64,000 bases of DNA from an uncultured Clostridia bacterium (GCA_934254815.1 CAKQME010000013.1:1-64000); one strand, 5' to 3'; numbered from the stretch's first letter, positions 17,377-27,302 are shown. Notes: generated by a model from the sequence alone, not told the origin. Numbers and translations: made by a program.

Positions 17377-18849
17377 ATGATGAAAAAATTTTTATGCTTA
17401 GTTTTATCCGGCATAATGGCAGTCGCATCGGCAACGTTGTTGGCAGGGTGCAAAAAGGACGAAACGTCCGGTAACGTGCTTACAATCGAAGTCGACGGAG
17501 GCGGCGATACCGGTAACTTCAACACGACGACCGCGCAACCGTTCCCTTATAACGAATTGTCGGTTCTTCTTAAAGAATGGGAAGAACTTAACCCAGGTTA
17601 TAAGGTAGAACTCAGAAGAACGTCTTACGGCGGAGATCAGGCAAGCCTTATCCCTCTTTTAAAGACGAGAAAAGCTCCCGATATTATTTATCAGAACGGC
17701 TCGGTTAAAGAATCGCATATCGGAAACAACTATTACGTTCCGTATAACGAGTACCTTGATAAGCCGAATCCGTATAACGATAATAAGCCGTGGAGAGAGG
17801 TTTATCAATCCACCGAACTCGACGCGACGGTTGCGTCTGACGGTAACTACTACTATATGAATCTCGAAAGACTTGCCGCGGGTATACTTTACAATAAGAC
17901 TTTCTTTGAAGAGCATAATTTGAAAGTTCCCGAAACTTACGGCGAATTTATGGAGGTTCAGGCTCAGATATCCGCGCTCGGTAAAATACCGTATCTTGCG
18001 CAATATCCTTGGTACAACATAATTCTCGAAACCAACATTTTCTCCGGTCTTATCGAACAGCTCGACGTAATAAGACCTAACGGCGTCGTCGATATGGAAG
18101 AAATGGTAAGAGGTTACAAAAAAGGTATATGGACTCCCGATTGCGACGAGTACCGTCGTTATATCGACCTTATCTGCGAAAAGGCAAAATACGAACCTGT
18201 CGGCGGAGCCGGGTATGATCCTATAACTTCGTTCCTGCGCGGTGATACGATTATGATCGAAGCAACGGGCGAAAGTATGAGAAAAGCTCACTATAACACC
18301 GTAAAAGGTTTTACCGAGGGCGTAACGGGTTATCCGTATCTGACGAGCGAAGATCTCGGTCTTGACGGAAAGCAACCCGGTTCGTATTGCTACAGAGGTA
18401 CGGCGGGTACGGCTACTTCGTGGTGGGTAACTCAGTCGGCAACCCGTAAAGGTACGGTCGATAAGTGCATGGATCTTATGATGTTCCTTACTTCTCCGAA
18501 GTATAATAACAGAATGATCGGCAAAATGGCGGGAGCTATTCCCCTTGATCCTACCGCTACCGTAGACGAATATCTTCAGCCGCTTGTAGATATGTACAAT
18601 GAAGACGTGCAGAAGACCGGCAGCGAAAAGTGCGTAGGTTGGGGCGCGTTTTCGAGCTGGGGTTGCTTAGGATTGCAATATAACAGTTTCTTCCTTCAGG
18701 AAATCAACACTATGCTCGGTAAAAAAGACGCCAACGGAATAGTTTCCAAAGCGGACAGAGAAGCAACCGTGAATAATATTATCAGTTATACCGAAACTAA
18801 GATAAATTCGCTTTACACCGAAAACTTATACGACGAAAGCAAGTGGTAA
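17377..18849 (+). CDS. ABC transporter sugar-binding lipoprotein
   Basis: A 490-residue family 1-type extracellular solute-binding protein. It has an N-terminal signal peptide with lipobox TLLAGC (Cys about 25), followed by the two-lobe pattern (LLKEWEELNPGYKVELRR; APDIIYQNG; GILYNKTFFEEHNLKVPETY; SWWVTQSATRKG). It captures an oligosaccharide outside the membrane and hands it to the two permeases that follow. AAAGGAG precedes the start. A strong hairpin separates it from the permease genes, a common arrangement that lets the binding protein be made in excess. Confidence 0.92.
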   Translation: MMKKFLCLVLSGIMAVASATLLAGCKKDETSGNVLTIEVDGGGDTGNFNTTTAQPFPYNELSVLLKEWEELNPGYKVELRRTSYGGDQASLIPLLKTRKAPDIIYQNGSVKESHIGNNYYVPYNEYLDKPNPYNDNKPWREVYQSTELDATVASDGNYYYMNLERLAAGILYNKTFFEEHNLKVPETYGEFMEVQAQISALGKIPYLAQYPWYNIILETNIFSGLIEQLDVIRPNGVVDMEEMVRGYKKGIWTPDCDEYRRYIDLICEKAKYEPVGGAGYDPITSFLRGDTIMIEATGESMRKAHYNTVKGFTEGVTGYPYLTSEDLGLDGKQPGSYCYRGTAGTATSWWVTQSATRKGTVDKCMDLMMFLTSPKYNNRMIGKMAGAIPLDPTATVDEYLQPLVDMYNEDVQKTGSEKCVGWGAFSSWGCLGLQYNSFFLQEINTMLGKKDANGIVSKADREATVNNIISYTETKINSLYTENLYDESKW

Positions 18850-18859
18850 GGCTTTCTAA

Positions 18860-18898
18860 GACCGATAAGCGGAAATCGATTTTCCGCTTACGGCGGTC
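18860..18898 (+). other. Intercistronic hairpin between binding protein and permease
   Basis: AAGCGGAAA / TTTCCGCTT core, extended outside by GACCG / CGGTC-type pairing. There is no U-tract. It probably stabilises the upstream mRNA or partly attenuates downstream transcription. Confidence 0.6.
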
Positions 18899-18913
18899 AA
18901 AGGAGAACAATCA

Positions 18914-19849
18914 ATGAATATCGGAAAAAATGCAGGCGTGATAAAGCCTAAAAAAGCTAAATACGATTACACGGCGTTTTTATGGCTTGCGCCTGCGTTG
19001 ATAATGATGCTTATTTTCTGTTATTACCCGCCGGTTTACGCCGCGACTCTTTCGTTTACGGATTCCACGGGCGGCGATACTTTCAAATTTATAGGTTTAG
19101 CCAACTATATCGAAATTTTAAGCGACAAACTTTTCTGGATAGGTATGAGAAACGTAACGGTTTTTCTTATAAGCGGGCTTATTCTCGGTAATATCGCGCC
19201 CTTGTTTCTTGCGGAATTGCTCTTCAATATGAAGAGCGTTAAAGCGAGCAACACGTTCAGATTTTTATTCATAATACCGACGCTTATTCCGGGCGTTATC
19301 AACATGATACTCTGGCAATACATTATCCTTGGTCCCGAACCTACTTCTATAATGAACACTATAATCGGGTGGTTCGGCGCAGAGCCTAAAGCATGGTATT
19401 ACGATTATACAAGCACGCCGTGGATACCCTGGTTCAGTTTGATTTTTACCGGGTTTCCGTTTTTGGGCGGAACGTCGTTCCTTATATACCTTGCGGGGTT
19501 GCAATCTATTTCCGAAAGCGTAGTCGAGGCGGCTAAACTTGACGGATGCACCGGCTTTAAACGCGTTGTAAAAATAGATCTTCCGTTTTTGCTGGGGCAG
19601 ATTAAGTACTTTATGATTATGGGTATAATCGGCGGACTTCAGGGTTTCGGTACGCAGATGCTGTTTACGGGTCACGGTCCTAATAACTCGGCAACCGTTC
19701 CGGGGTTCTATATGTATAACGCGGCGTTTGGCGGATACGACAGATCGCGTTACGGTTACGCTTCTGCGGTCGGTATGATAATTTTCGTTATCACGCTTAC
19801 GCTTACCGTAATAAATATGAAGTTTATAAACAAAAAGGAGGACGCGTAA
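18914..19849 (+). CDS. Sugar ABC transporter permease (MalF/UgpA type)
   Basis: A 311-residue inner-membrane subunit with six predicted helices (WLAPALIMMLIFCYYPPVYA first). The cytoplasmic EAA loop is VEAAKLDGCTGFKRVVKIDLP (about residues 205-225), which docks on the ATPase. AAAGGAG precedes the ATG. It pairs with the permease that starts two bases after its stop. No ATP-binding subunit is encoded nearby, so a shared MsmK/UgpC-like ATPase elsewhere is likely. Confidence 0.93.
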   Translation: MNIGKNAGVIKPKKAKYDYTAFLWLAPALIMMLIFCYYPPVYAATLSFTDSTGGDTFKFIGLANYIEILSDKLFWIGMRNVTVFLISGLILGNIAPLFLAELLFNMKSVKASNTFRFLFIIPTLIPGVINMILWQYIILGPEPTSIMNTIIGWFGAEPKAWYYDYTSTPWIPWFSLIFTGFPFLGGTSFLIYLAGLQSISESVVEAAKLDGCTGFKRVVKIDLPFLLGQIKYFMIMGIIGGLQGFGTQMLFTGHGPNNSATVPGFYMYNAAFGGYDRSRYGYASAVGMIIFVITLTLTVINMKFINKKEDA

Positions 19850-19850
19850 A

Positions 19851-20747
19851 ATGACGAAAGCTACATCAACCGCGATTCCTCAGGGTAAAGGCAGATTAAA
19901 AAATAAAATAAAAAACGTCAATCCCGTCGTTCTGGCGTCGCAAACGGCGATAATGGTAATTATCATCGTATTGCTTGCGTTGCAGTTTTTCCCGATACTG
20001 ATTACAATTTCAAAGAGTTTTAAATCATATGAACAGGAGTTTTTACATCCGTATGCTTTAACTTTTCCGTTAAACTGGGCAAATTACGCCGAAGCGTGGG
20101 ATAAAGTAAAAGATTTGTTTTTTAATACGTTTATTCTGGCGTTCGCAAACGTCGGTTTCACGTTGTTGTTAAGTTCTATGGGCGCATTTGCGTTCGTAAG
20201 ATTCCGTTTCCCGTGTAAAGAACTGATTTTCACGGCGATATTGTCGATAATGATGATACCCGGTACGCTGACGCTGGTTGCGCAGTTTATGCTTATCGAT
20301 ACGCTCAATCTTCTTCATACGAGATGGGCGGTAATTCTGCCGACCGTGGCAGGTAACTCGTCGTTCAACATTTTCCTTTTAAGAACGTTCTTTTCCGGCG
20401 TTCCGGGCGAAGTGTTCGAAGCCGCCGAAATAGACGGGGCGAGTAAACCGAGACAATTTCTGCACTTTATGATACCGTTGTCTTTGCCGATAATCTTTAC
20501 TGCGGGCATAATGTTGTTTATGCAGTCGTGGAACGACCTTATCTGGCCGATGATGGTTCTGAAAGAAGAGGATTATACGATTGCTACCGGCTTGATACCG
20601 TTTACGAAAGAATACACCAAAAAGATAGGAATGTATTCCGTACCTATGGCGGGTTACGTTATAACCAGTATACCGCTTATTATCTTGTTCTTCTTCACTT
20701 CGAAGCAATTTATCGGCGGGCTTACGAGCGGCGCGTTCAAGATGTGA
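19851..20747 (+). CDS. Sugar ABC transporter permease (MalG/UgpE type)
   Basis: A 298-residue partner permease. It has a first helix near residues 28-50, six membrane segments in all, and an EAA loop VFEAAEIDGASKPRQFLHFMIP (about 190-211, given here as the core of that loop). GGAGG lies within the end of the preceding gene, giving translational coupling. With the neighbouring permease and binding protein it forms a carbohydrate uptake type 1 importer. Confidence 0.93.
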   Translation: MTKATSTAIPQGKGRLKNKIKNVNPVVLASQTAIMVIIIVLLALQFFPILITISKSFKSYEQEFLHPYALTFPLNWANYAEAWDKVKDLFFNTFILAFANVGFTLLLSSMGAFAFVRFRFPCKELIFTAILSIMMIPGTLTLVAQFMLIDTLNLLHTRWAVILPTVAGNSSFNIFLLRTFFSGVPGEVFEAAEIDGASKPRQFLHFMIPLSLPIIFTAGIMLFMQSWNDLIWPMMVLKEEDYTIATGLIPFTKEYTKKIGMYSVPMAGYVITSIPLIILFFFTSKQFIGGLTSGAFKM

Positions 20748-20775
20748 CGAGGTAATATTTTTACAGGAGGAAAAA

Positions 20776-21747
20776 ATGAGAAAATTAACGGCACTTTTAA
20801 CTTGTTTCGTCGTGTTCTGTCTGGGTTTTGTCGGTTGCGGCAAGACTGAGACGAGCGATAAAGGCGACGGATATATAGAACTTTTAGGCGACCCGAAATT
20901 CGAGGGCGGAATAAATATCGACCCGACGGGTTTCGGAAACGACGTCGACGGCAGAGAGTTTGCCGATTATATGGGTACGGCTAAAGGCGACGTTTACTGG
21001 AGTTACGCTCAACATAACTGCAATATGTCCACCCGTAACGGAAAAGAGTATAAACAAGGCGATTATTACGTTTATACCGACAGTCAGGACGACGATAAAG
21101 TATCTAAAAAACTTATGGTCAATCCCGAAGCGGGTTCGATTATACTCGATTGCGACGCAAGCAAAGATTATACTCAACCTCGTACCAAGGGTACTGATCC
21201 GTGGGTGCATATGCTTTTAGGTCAGGGCTTTTACGACGAAACGTTCGTAGCCGATATGGACGAGCTTATTCTCGATATATCGTTCACTCTTATCAAAATG
21301 GAAAACCTTATGGGGTCGGCGTATAACCCGTCGTTACACGCGGCGCAATTTCAATTGTTTTTCGTTGTAAAAAGCGCGAATCCCGCAGAAAATAATGCGG
21401 GTTTGTGGTTCGGTATGCCGTTTTTCGATAACAGAGAAACCGAGCTTACCGCGCCTAACGGCTCGTTCGATCGCGGCACTAATATGTATATTTCCAGTAT
21501 GGGTAACGCAGCCTATATGAGTGAGCTGGCAACCGTCGGTAAAAAGGTTACGATAAAGCACGACCTTAAAACCGAGATAAAGACCGCGCTTGAAAACGCG
21601 CAGAAACTCGGTTATATGCAGAATACTACGTTCGAAGATATTTATCTTGTAAATATGAATATCGGTTGGGAAATACCGGGTATATTCGATGTCGGCGTAG
21701 AGATTCACAATTTTAACCTTAAAGCAAAAAGGGCGGAGGGTAAATAA
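20776..21747 (+). CDS. Lipoprotein of the unnamed three-member family, copy 2
   Basis: A 323-residue lipoprotein (lipobox GFVGC, Cys about 21). CAGGAGG precedes the ATG. It has the family layout: ELLGDPKFEGGINID, MGSAYNPSLHAAQFQLFF, NAGLWFGMPFFDNRE and NMNIGWEIPGIFDVGVEI. Two related genes sit upstream (16359) and one base downstream (21749), which argues for duplication within the operon. The function is unknown; a glycan-binding or accessory importer role is inferred from context. Confidence 0.7.
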   Translation: MRKLTALLTCFVVFCLGFVGCGKTETSDKGDGYIELLGDPKFEGGINIDPTGFGNDVDGREFADYMGTAKGDVYWSYAQHNCNMSTRNGKEYKQGDYYVYTDSQDDDKVSKKLMVNPEAGSIILDCDASKDYTQPRTKGTDPWVHMLLGQGFYDETFVADMDELILDISFTLIKMENLMGSAYNPSLHAAQFQLFFVVKSANPAENNAGLWFGMPFFDNRETELTAPNGSFDRGTNMYISSMGNAAYMSELATVGKKVTIKHDLKTEIKTALENAQKLGYMQNTTFEDIYLVNMNIGWEIPGIFDVGVEIHNFNLKAKRAEGK

Positions 21748-21748
21748 T

Positions 21749-22816
21749 ATGAAATTAAAACTTGCCGCCGCATTGACGGGCGCGATAGTCGCGCTGTCTG
21801 CGGTCGGTTGCGGCTCATCCGGCGGTTCTGCCTCCGAAAGCGATAAAACTTCGGAGTCGGCCAAGCCGACGCCCGCCTCCGAACGCGTCGAGATAATGGG
21901 CGACGTAGGTTTTTCCACAGGTATACATTTGCTCGGCACCGACGCCGGTACGGATGGCAGAACGACCTATCGTAAACTCGATTGGGGCGGTACGGCTAAA
22001 ACAACCGAAACGCCCGTATGGGTTATGGCCCAATGGTGCAGTAAATACGATTTGTCCAAAGAACTCGATGCGGGCAGAAGCGTAGAAAAGAAAGAGGGCG
22101 ATACTTTCGTTTACGAAGATCCCTCTAAAACTCTGAAATACAATACAAAGACAAAAGCTATAGATCTCATTTACAGAACGAGTTCCGATTACGATACGCC
22201 GAGAAAACCCGAGCAGGGTTGGTCGCATATGCTTTTAGAACAGAATTTTGCAAACGCTCCGCTTATAGGCGACGTAGACGAAGTTCGCGTGGCTATCGAT
22301 TTTACCATAAATCAGATGGACAGAAAGATGACCGACGAAGAATTTAATTACGATATTCACACGGCTCAACTCGTCTGGTTTATAACTCTTACAAATATGA
22401 GTTCTGTATACGGTACGCAGGGCGATTATATATGGTTCGGCGTTCCGCTTTACGACGCTCGCGGAATGGCGAGAGAAAACACGATACAATACGATAAAGG
22501 AACAGCTCATTATATCTACGGCTTAGCCGTTCATGAATATCTTGACGATAAAATAGAGTACAGTTCTTATGATAAAGACTATCTGCCCGTAAAAACGGAT
22601 ATGTCTTTCGATTATAACATTTACCCCATGTTTAAAAAGGCGTTCGATACGGTTCAGCAAAACGGCGGTATGCAGGGCGCGAGATTTGAAGATATGGCGG
22701 TAACTTATATGAATATGGGTTGGGAAATTCCCGGCACATACGACGTTGGTGTCACTATCCGGAATCTGGATATTTATGGCATAAAAAATAATTCCAAAGG
22801 AGAAAACGGAAAATGA
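21749..22816 (+). CDS. Lipoprotein of the unnamed three-member family, copy 3
   Basis: A 355-residue lipoprotein (lipobox LSAVGC), with a Ser/Lys/Pro-rich spacer after the lipid anchor (about residues 24-45). It then shows the family layout: EIMGDVGFSTGIHLLG, FNYDIHTAQLVWFITLTN, DYIWFGVPLYDARG and YMNMGWEIPGTYDVGV. It has drifted more than the other two copies: YNPSLHAAQ becomes FNYDIHTAQ. The stop overlaps the start of the large surface protein gene (ATGA). Confidence 0.7.
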   Translation: MKLKLAAALTGAIVALSAVGCGSSGGSASESDKTSESAKPTPASERVEIMGDVGFSTGIHLLGTDAGTDGRTTYRKLDWGGTAKTTETPVWVMAQWCSKYDLSKELDAGRSVEKKEGDTFVYEDPSKTLKYNTKTKAIDLIYRTSSDYDTPRKPEQGWSHMLLEQNFANAPLIGDVDEVRVAIDFTINQMDRKMTDEEFNYDIHTAQLVWFITLTNMSSVYGTQGDYIWFGVPLYDARGMARENTIQYDKGTAHYIYGLAVHEYLDDKIEYSSYDKDYLPVKTDMSFDYNIYPMFKKAFDTVQQNGGMQGARFEDMAVTYMNMGWEIPGTYDVGVTIRNLDIYGIKNNSKGENGK

Positions 22817-25800
22817 AGGGTAGTAAAAAATGCTCATTGATCGCTTTAATAGTAGCGTTCGCGGCAACTTTTACAATGGCTTTCGCTGTCGGATTCGGTA
22901 AAAACAAAGTTTTAGCCGACGCGGCGAACATCTATTCGGGTGGTAGTTTAGCTACGTCCGAAGTAGTAACAAAAGAGGGTAAAAATGCTTATAGGATAAA
23001 CCTTAATGGCGGATACACTTGTCGTAGCTCAAATTCGGTACCTTGTGATCTTGGCAATCTTGCTTTTGATTTATATGATGTCAGCGGCTGGACGGTAGGT
23101 GAATCGGCAAATTCTTTATTTATAGCGTTTACCGACGGTTATGACCGTTATTATAACGAACAGTATATGCAGGGTGTGACTGTCGGAATGTTCCATATGT
23201 TAGACAGTAACACAGGGTCTCATAGTTATAAACTTGTTCTTTACAGAGGTTGGGTTGGTGGACCATTTGTCAACAACGGCGCTTGGTATGAAACTCCGGT
23301 CGTCGCGGATCCCGCCGGCGATAAGCTGACGCTTTCGTTCTATTTTAACGAAGACAATACCGCGTGGATTATGAATATAAACGGACAAACCGTTGCGGTT
23401 CCCGCCGAATTGTTTATCGGGGCAAATGCGGTGTTCTATCCCGAAGAAAATGTAAATATGAAAAATGTCTATATGATGGTTTCTTCTATGACCGCAGGAA
23501 CTATAACCGTTTCCGGCAACAGAAAAGCTATTATCGACGATTCTGCTTATAACGCTGTACTCGAGAAAATCGAAGAGTATAAAACGTTGGCTCAACAGAT
23601 ATTGACTCGCGAGACTTATGACGCGGCAATGACTAAGCGCGCGGAAATCTCTTTAGAGGGGTTAAGCGACGAACAGCTTGCGGACGTAAATTCGAAACTT
23701 GCCGCAGTCGACGCTATCGCAGACGAGGGGCTTGCCTGGTTCTCGTTCGATAATCGCACGCCGTTTTCTATAGGTAGTGCGGAAGGAAGCGTAGGTTCGA
23801 GACTTATAACCGTAAACGGAACGCAGGCGTATAAACTCGCCGTTAAACCGGGTGTAAACGGAGGTTTCGGCTATCGTCTTTCTTCAACCGAAAGTTACGA
23901 TCTTACTACGCTCAGCTTCGATATTCTTCGCGCAAGCGAATCTATAATCGAGGGTTCTACCGCGCAGTCGACGCATACGTTTATTTCGTTTACCGACGGT
24001 TTGAACAGATATACGACAGATTATAAAAATTGTCTTACTTTGTCTTTCGAGCATGCGATTGCCGACGGACATCACACTTATAAACTGCTCTTTAACCAAG
24101 GTTGGTTCGAGGGTGATATCTGGCTTAAAGATAACGGTAACCTTTACGCGATTCAGGTAACCGATCCTGCCGACGACGCGCTCAGAATAAAGATACAAAA
24201 GAGCGAAAATAACGCCAATCTCGTAATTTCGATGAATGACCAGAGCGTTGCGCTTCCGATGAGCTTGTTCGGTTTAAATACTAAAATGTATAACGACGCG
24301 GCTGACAGAATAAATAACGTTTATTTCATTTACGGTTCTATGAATCCCGCGCCGTATTCGATGGTAGTCGCAAATATCAGCGATTCCAAAACGGAAGCTT
24401 ATAAGGCAACCGAAGCGTATACGAAAGCTTTCAACGGGCTTAATGGTTATATTTCCGCATTGACGGGCGCTACCGACGTAAACGGCGTTATCAACGCTAT
24501 AGAAACGAAAAACGCTATTTCTACAAAAGGTATTCGTAGTTATGATGCGAACTATATCAATTACGTTCTCAGCGTATACGAACCTGTTCTTGCCGCCGCA
24601 AGAAGAACTTACGCGGCAGAACTTCTCGATTTCGATATTTCCGCCTATGAAAGCGCGGTTGAAGCTATCGATACAATCGAAGCGACTTTCGCCGCTCAGG
24701 AAAAACGTCAACTTATCGACGCGGATCTTCTTGCTATGTCCGAAGAGGCTCAGGCGAGAGTGAACGCCGCCGACGCTAAGTTGATTACTAAGACCGATGC
24801 CGTTGCAAAATCGATTGCCGCCGACGGTTTAGCTAAAATCAATGCGGCAAACACTGCCGCGCTTATACGCGAAGTCGACTTCATAGTAGCTAAGTTTACG
24901 CCCGCTTATATGGGATTGATGTCTGCCGAAGCGGTAACGGAAGTAAACAAGACTCTTGCGGATATCGCCGCTAAGAAAACCGAGCTTACAACGATAGACG
25001 GTTGGACCAGCACGGGTAATGCGGTTAAGACTAAGAAAGGCGATGAGCTTAACTTTACAGGTTCTGCTTATGCGGGTATTGCCGAAAACGGCAGTATTCA
25101 CGAACAGAATGACGCTATGTTATATGATACGCCTTTCCAGGTAACTAACTTCTGTATGGACTTTACTCTTCAGAAAGGTCTTACCGACGGTTGGTTCTCG
25201 ATAGGTCTTATGGCTAAGCCGAACGATATATTCAGTGCAAACGGCGAGGGCGAAGCTTTCTGCGGTAAGCACAAAGGTATCGTGATCTGGTTGCAGCCTA
25301 AAGCTAACGATAAGTTGATTATCACGGTATTCGCTCTTAAAGACGAGTCCACTCAGATTTACGGTTGGAGAAAGACCGAGGCGCTTGAAATGGCAATGCC
25401 CGCCGACGGTAAATTTACGCTCAGAATGTATCAGGCGGAAGGCGCAAACGAACTTTCTATATTGTTGAACGGTCAGGATATTCTGTACTCTAAGATAAGA
25501 ATACCCGAACTGAACACTATTTATAGTCAGCAGCAGAATCCCGCCGACCATAAAGCTTATATGGCTATAGTAAGCTGCGTAACCAATGCGGGCGATTATT
25601 TCGATTTCTCGATAGCTAAAATCAACAATAAGAACGTTTTCAGTTCGGAAATTACTACTCCCGATCCGGCTAACGTTCCCGCAAAGCAGGAATGTGACCA
25701 CGATTATGATCCCGATACGGGCTATTGCAAAAAATGCGGCGAACTCGACCCCGACTTCAATAAAGATTCGGGCAACGACGGCAAAGACGATAATAAGACC

Positions 25801-25902
25801 GGTTGTAACGGATGTAAGAGTTCTGCGGGCGATTCTCTCGGAATCTTTGCGGTGCTTGCCGTACTCGGCGCGGTTGTCGCGTTCAGAAAACGTAAAGAAT
25901 AA
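22813..25902 (+). CDS. Large modular surface protein with C-terminal membrane anchor
   Basis: A 1029-residue exported protein. An N-terminal signal peptide (to about residue 35) is followed by two repeated beta-rich modules: about 36-235, with LFIAFTDGYDRYYN, and about 305-530, with TFISFTDGLNRYTT. These look like concanavalin/LamG-type folds. Helical linkers (about 540-735) and a third beta-rich module (about 740-965) follow. The tail has HDYDPDTGYCKKCG and a CNGCKS motif, then a hydrophobic helix (LGIFAVLAVLGAVVAF) and RKRKE, a Gram-positive anchoring layout without LPxTG. A glycan-binding or adhesin role fits the operon but is inference. Confidence 0.75.
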   Translation: MKGSKKCSLIALIVAFAATFTMAFAVGFGKNKVLADAANIYSGGSLATSEVVTKEGKNAYRINLNGGYTCRSSNSVPCDLGNLAFDLYDVSGWTVGESANSLFIAFTDGYDRYYNEQYMQGVTVGMFHMLDSNTGSHSYKLVLYRGWVGGPFVNNGAWYETPVVADPAGDKLTLSFYFNEDNTAWIMNINGQTVAVPAELFIGANAVFYPEENVNMKNVYMMVSSMTAGTITVSGNRKAIIDDSAYNAVLEKIEEYKTLAQQILTRETYDAAMTKRAEISLEGLSDEQLADVNSKLAAVDAIADEGLAWFSFDNRTPFSIGSAEGSVGSRLITVNGTQAYKLAVKPGVNGGFGYRLSSTESYDLTTLSFDILRASESIIEGSTAQSTHTFISFTDGLNRYTTDYKNCLTLSFEHAIADGHHTYKLLFNQGWFEGDIWLKDNGNLYAIQVTDPADDALRIKIQKSENNANLVISMNDQSVALPMSLFGLNTKMYNDAADRINNVYFIYGSMNPAPYSMVVANISDSKTEAYKATEAYTKAFNGLNGYISALTGATDVNGVINAIETKNAISTKGIRSYDANYINYVLSVYEPVLAAARRTYAAELLDFDISAYESAVEAIDTIEATFAAQEKRQLIDADLLAMSEEAQARVNAADAKLITKTDAVAKSIAADGLAKINAANTAALIREVDFIVAKFTPAYMGLMSAEAVTEVNKTLADIAAKKTELTTIDGWTSTGNAVKTKKGDELNFTGSAYAGIAENGSIHEQNDAMLYDTPFQVTNFCMDFTLQKGLTDGWFSIGLMAKPNDIFSANGEGEAFCGKHKGIVIWLQPKANDKLIITVFALKDESTQIYGWRKTEALEMAMPADGKFTLRMYQAEGANELSILLNGQDILYSKIRIPELNTIYSQQQNPADHKAYMAIVSCVTNAGDYFDFSIAKINNKNVFSSEITTPDPANVPAKQECDHDYDPDTGYCKKCGELDPDFNKDSGNDGKDDNKTGCNGCKSSAGDSLGIFAVLAVLGAVVAFRKRKE

Positions 25903-25942
25903 AATTCAATAACACCACGGGTATAATGAAATACGTTCGTTT

Positions 25943-25970
25943 CTCTCTCCCGCAAGCGCGGGGGAGAGAG
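25943..25970 (+). other. GC-rich hairpin before the first esterase gene
   Basis: CTCTCTCCCGC (25943-25953) pairs with GCGGG-GAGAGAG (25958-25970), with one bulged G. No U-tract follows. It lies in an 88-base gap inside the operon and may be an mRNA processing or stability element. Confidence 0.5.
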
Positions 25971-25990
25971 GCGACGGTTTCTTCGCTATT

Positions 25991-27301
25991 ATGAAAAAAA
26001 TAATTTCTATATTTTTGGCAGGTTTAATTATGATGGCAACTTCATGCGGCGGCAAAACGCCCGAAAGCGTTTCGCAAAGCGAAGTGGAAAATAAAGAATT
26101 CGTGTATAACTACGGGTTCGAAGAATCCGTAAGACCGTTCTGGCAGTCGGACGTTATTTATAACGAGCCTGTATTGTTGCTCGATTCCGGCGACGGAAAA
26201 GCGGCAAACGGCAAACTTATGTGCGACGTAGAGGAAATTTATTCCGTAAGAGATTACTCGCAGAAAAAAGAATGGAAAAAAGGCGTCGACTGGGATTTCG
26301 TAGACGGTAAAATCGTTCGCGTAGGCGATTCGAATATTCCGTATTTTACGACCGAAAATATGCATGGCAGAGATTTGTATCGCAGAAGCTACGGCGATAA
26401 CGGCGAGATAATAAAAACTCCGTTCGGTGCAGAAACCCCGTGGTTTCAGACCGTTTCCGGCGAAGATACCGTTATCTATACCGAAACGCCGCTTATTTTC
26501 GAATATCAGATATTCGTGACGTACCGTTATAAAAAAGGCGCGTATCAAGGTCCCGTACAGCAGTATCTGGGCGACGGTTTACCGCTGCTCGAAAATAAAA
26601 TCCGCAAGGGCGAAAAAATCAAAATGCTACTTTTGGGCGATAGCTTATCTTGTGGGGGAAGTTCGTCTTCTAATCTCAAATGCGAACCTTATTTAAAAAA
26701 TTGGTACGAACTTTTTGCCGATGCGGTTTCCGCCGCTTCGGGAGCGGAAGCTACAATGAATAATTCGTATAGCGTCGGCGGGCAAATTTCCGACTGGTCG
26801 CTTTCTTCAAGCGGCGAAAGACTCGGAAATATCGACCTTAACAAGGCTCAGGCGGCTGTACTCAAAGAAGACCCCGATCTTGTGCTTATCGGTTGGGGTA
26901 TGAATGACGGAACGTGGCACGAAAAAAGCGAAACGCTTGCCGAAAACGTACTTAAGATAATAGATTCTATTACTTATGTCGCTAAGCGTAAAATAGAATT
27001 TCTCGTTATAGGCACTTGTATGCCGAATAATAACGGAGCGTGTTATGTTCTCGAAAACGGAATCAGAAAACCGCTTTATAATTTTCAACCGCTGTACGGA
27101 AAATCGCTTTCCGCCGCGCTTAAAGGCGTAGAATCTACTATTTTTGTAGATATGGGCGAGTTGCACCGTTACGCTATCGATAATAAAAAATATGAGGATA
27201 TGACCGTAAACGACGTAAATCACCCCAACGACTTCGTGGTTCGTATGTACGCAATGAATCTCGCTTCGTCGGTGATACGCGATTTCGGCAAACAAAAATA
27301 A
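25991..27301 (+). CDS. SGNH/GDSL-family esterase, lipoprotein
   Basis: A 436-residue lipoprotein (lipobox MMATSC). An N-terminal strand-rich region (about 30-200) precedes an SGNH hydrolase domain. Block I is LLLGDSLSCGG (nucleophile Ser), the Gly block is YSVGGQISDWS, block III is IGWGMNDGTW, and the catalytic Asp/His block is VNDVNHPNDF. Such enzymes remove acetyl or other acyl groups from glycans. It shares its overall arrangement with the gene at 28496. Secretion and position suggest surface de-esterification of the operon's substrate. Confidence 0.82.
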   Translation: MKKIISIFLAGLIMMATSCGGKTPESVSQSEVENKEFVYNYGFEESVRPFWQSDVIYNEPVLLLDSGDGKAANGKLMCDVEEIYSVRDYSQKKEWKKGVDWDFVDGKIVRVGDSNIPYFTTENMHGRDLYRRSYGDNGEIIKTPFGAETPWFQTVSGEDTVIYTETPLIFEYQIFVTYRYKKGAYQGPVQQYLGDGLPLLENKIRKGEKIKMLLLGDSLSCGGSSSSNLKCEPYLKNWYELFADAVSAASGAEATMNNSYSVGGQISDWSLSSSGERLGNIDLNKAQAAVLKEDPDLVLIGWGMNDGTWHEKSETLAENVLKIIDSITYVAKRKIEFLVIGTCMPNNNGACYVLENGIRKPLYNFQPLYGKSLSAALKGVESTIFVDMGELHRYAIDNKKYEDMTVNDVNHPNDFVVRMYAMNLASSVIRDFGKQK

Positions 27302-27302
27302 T

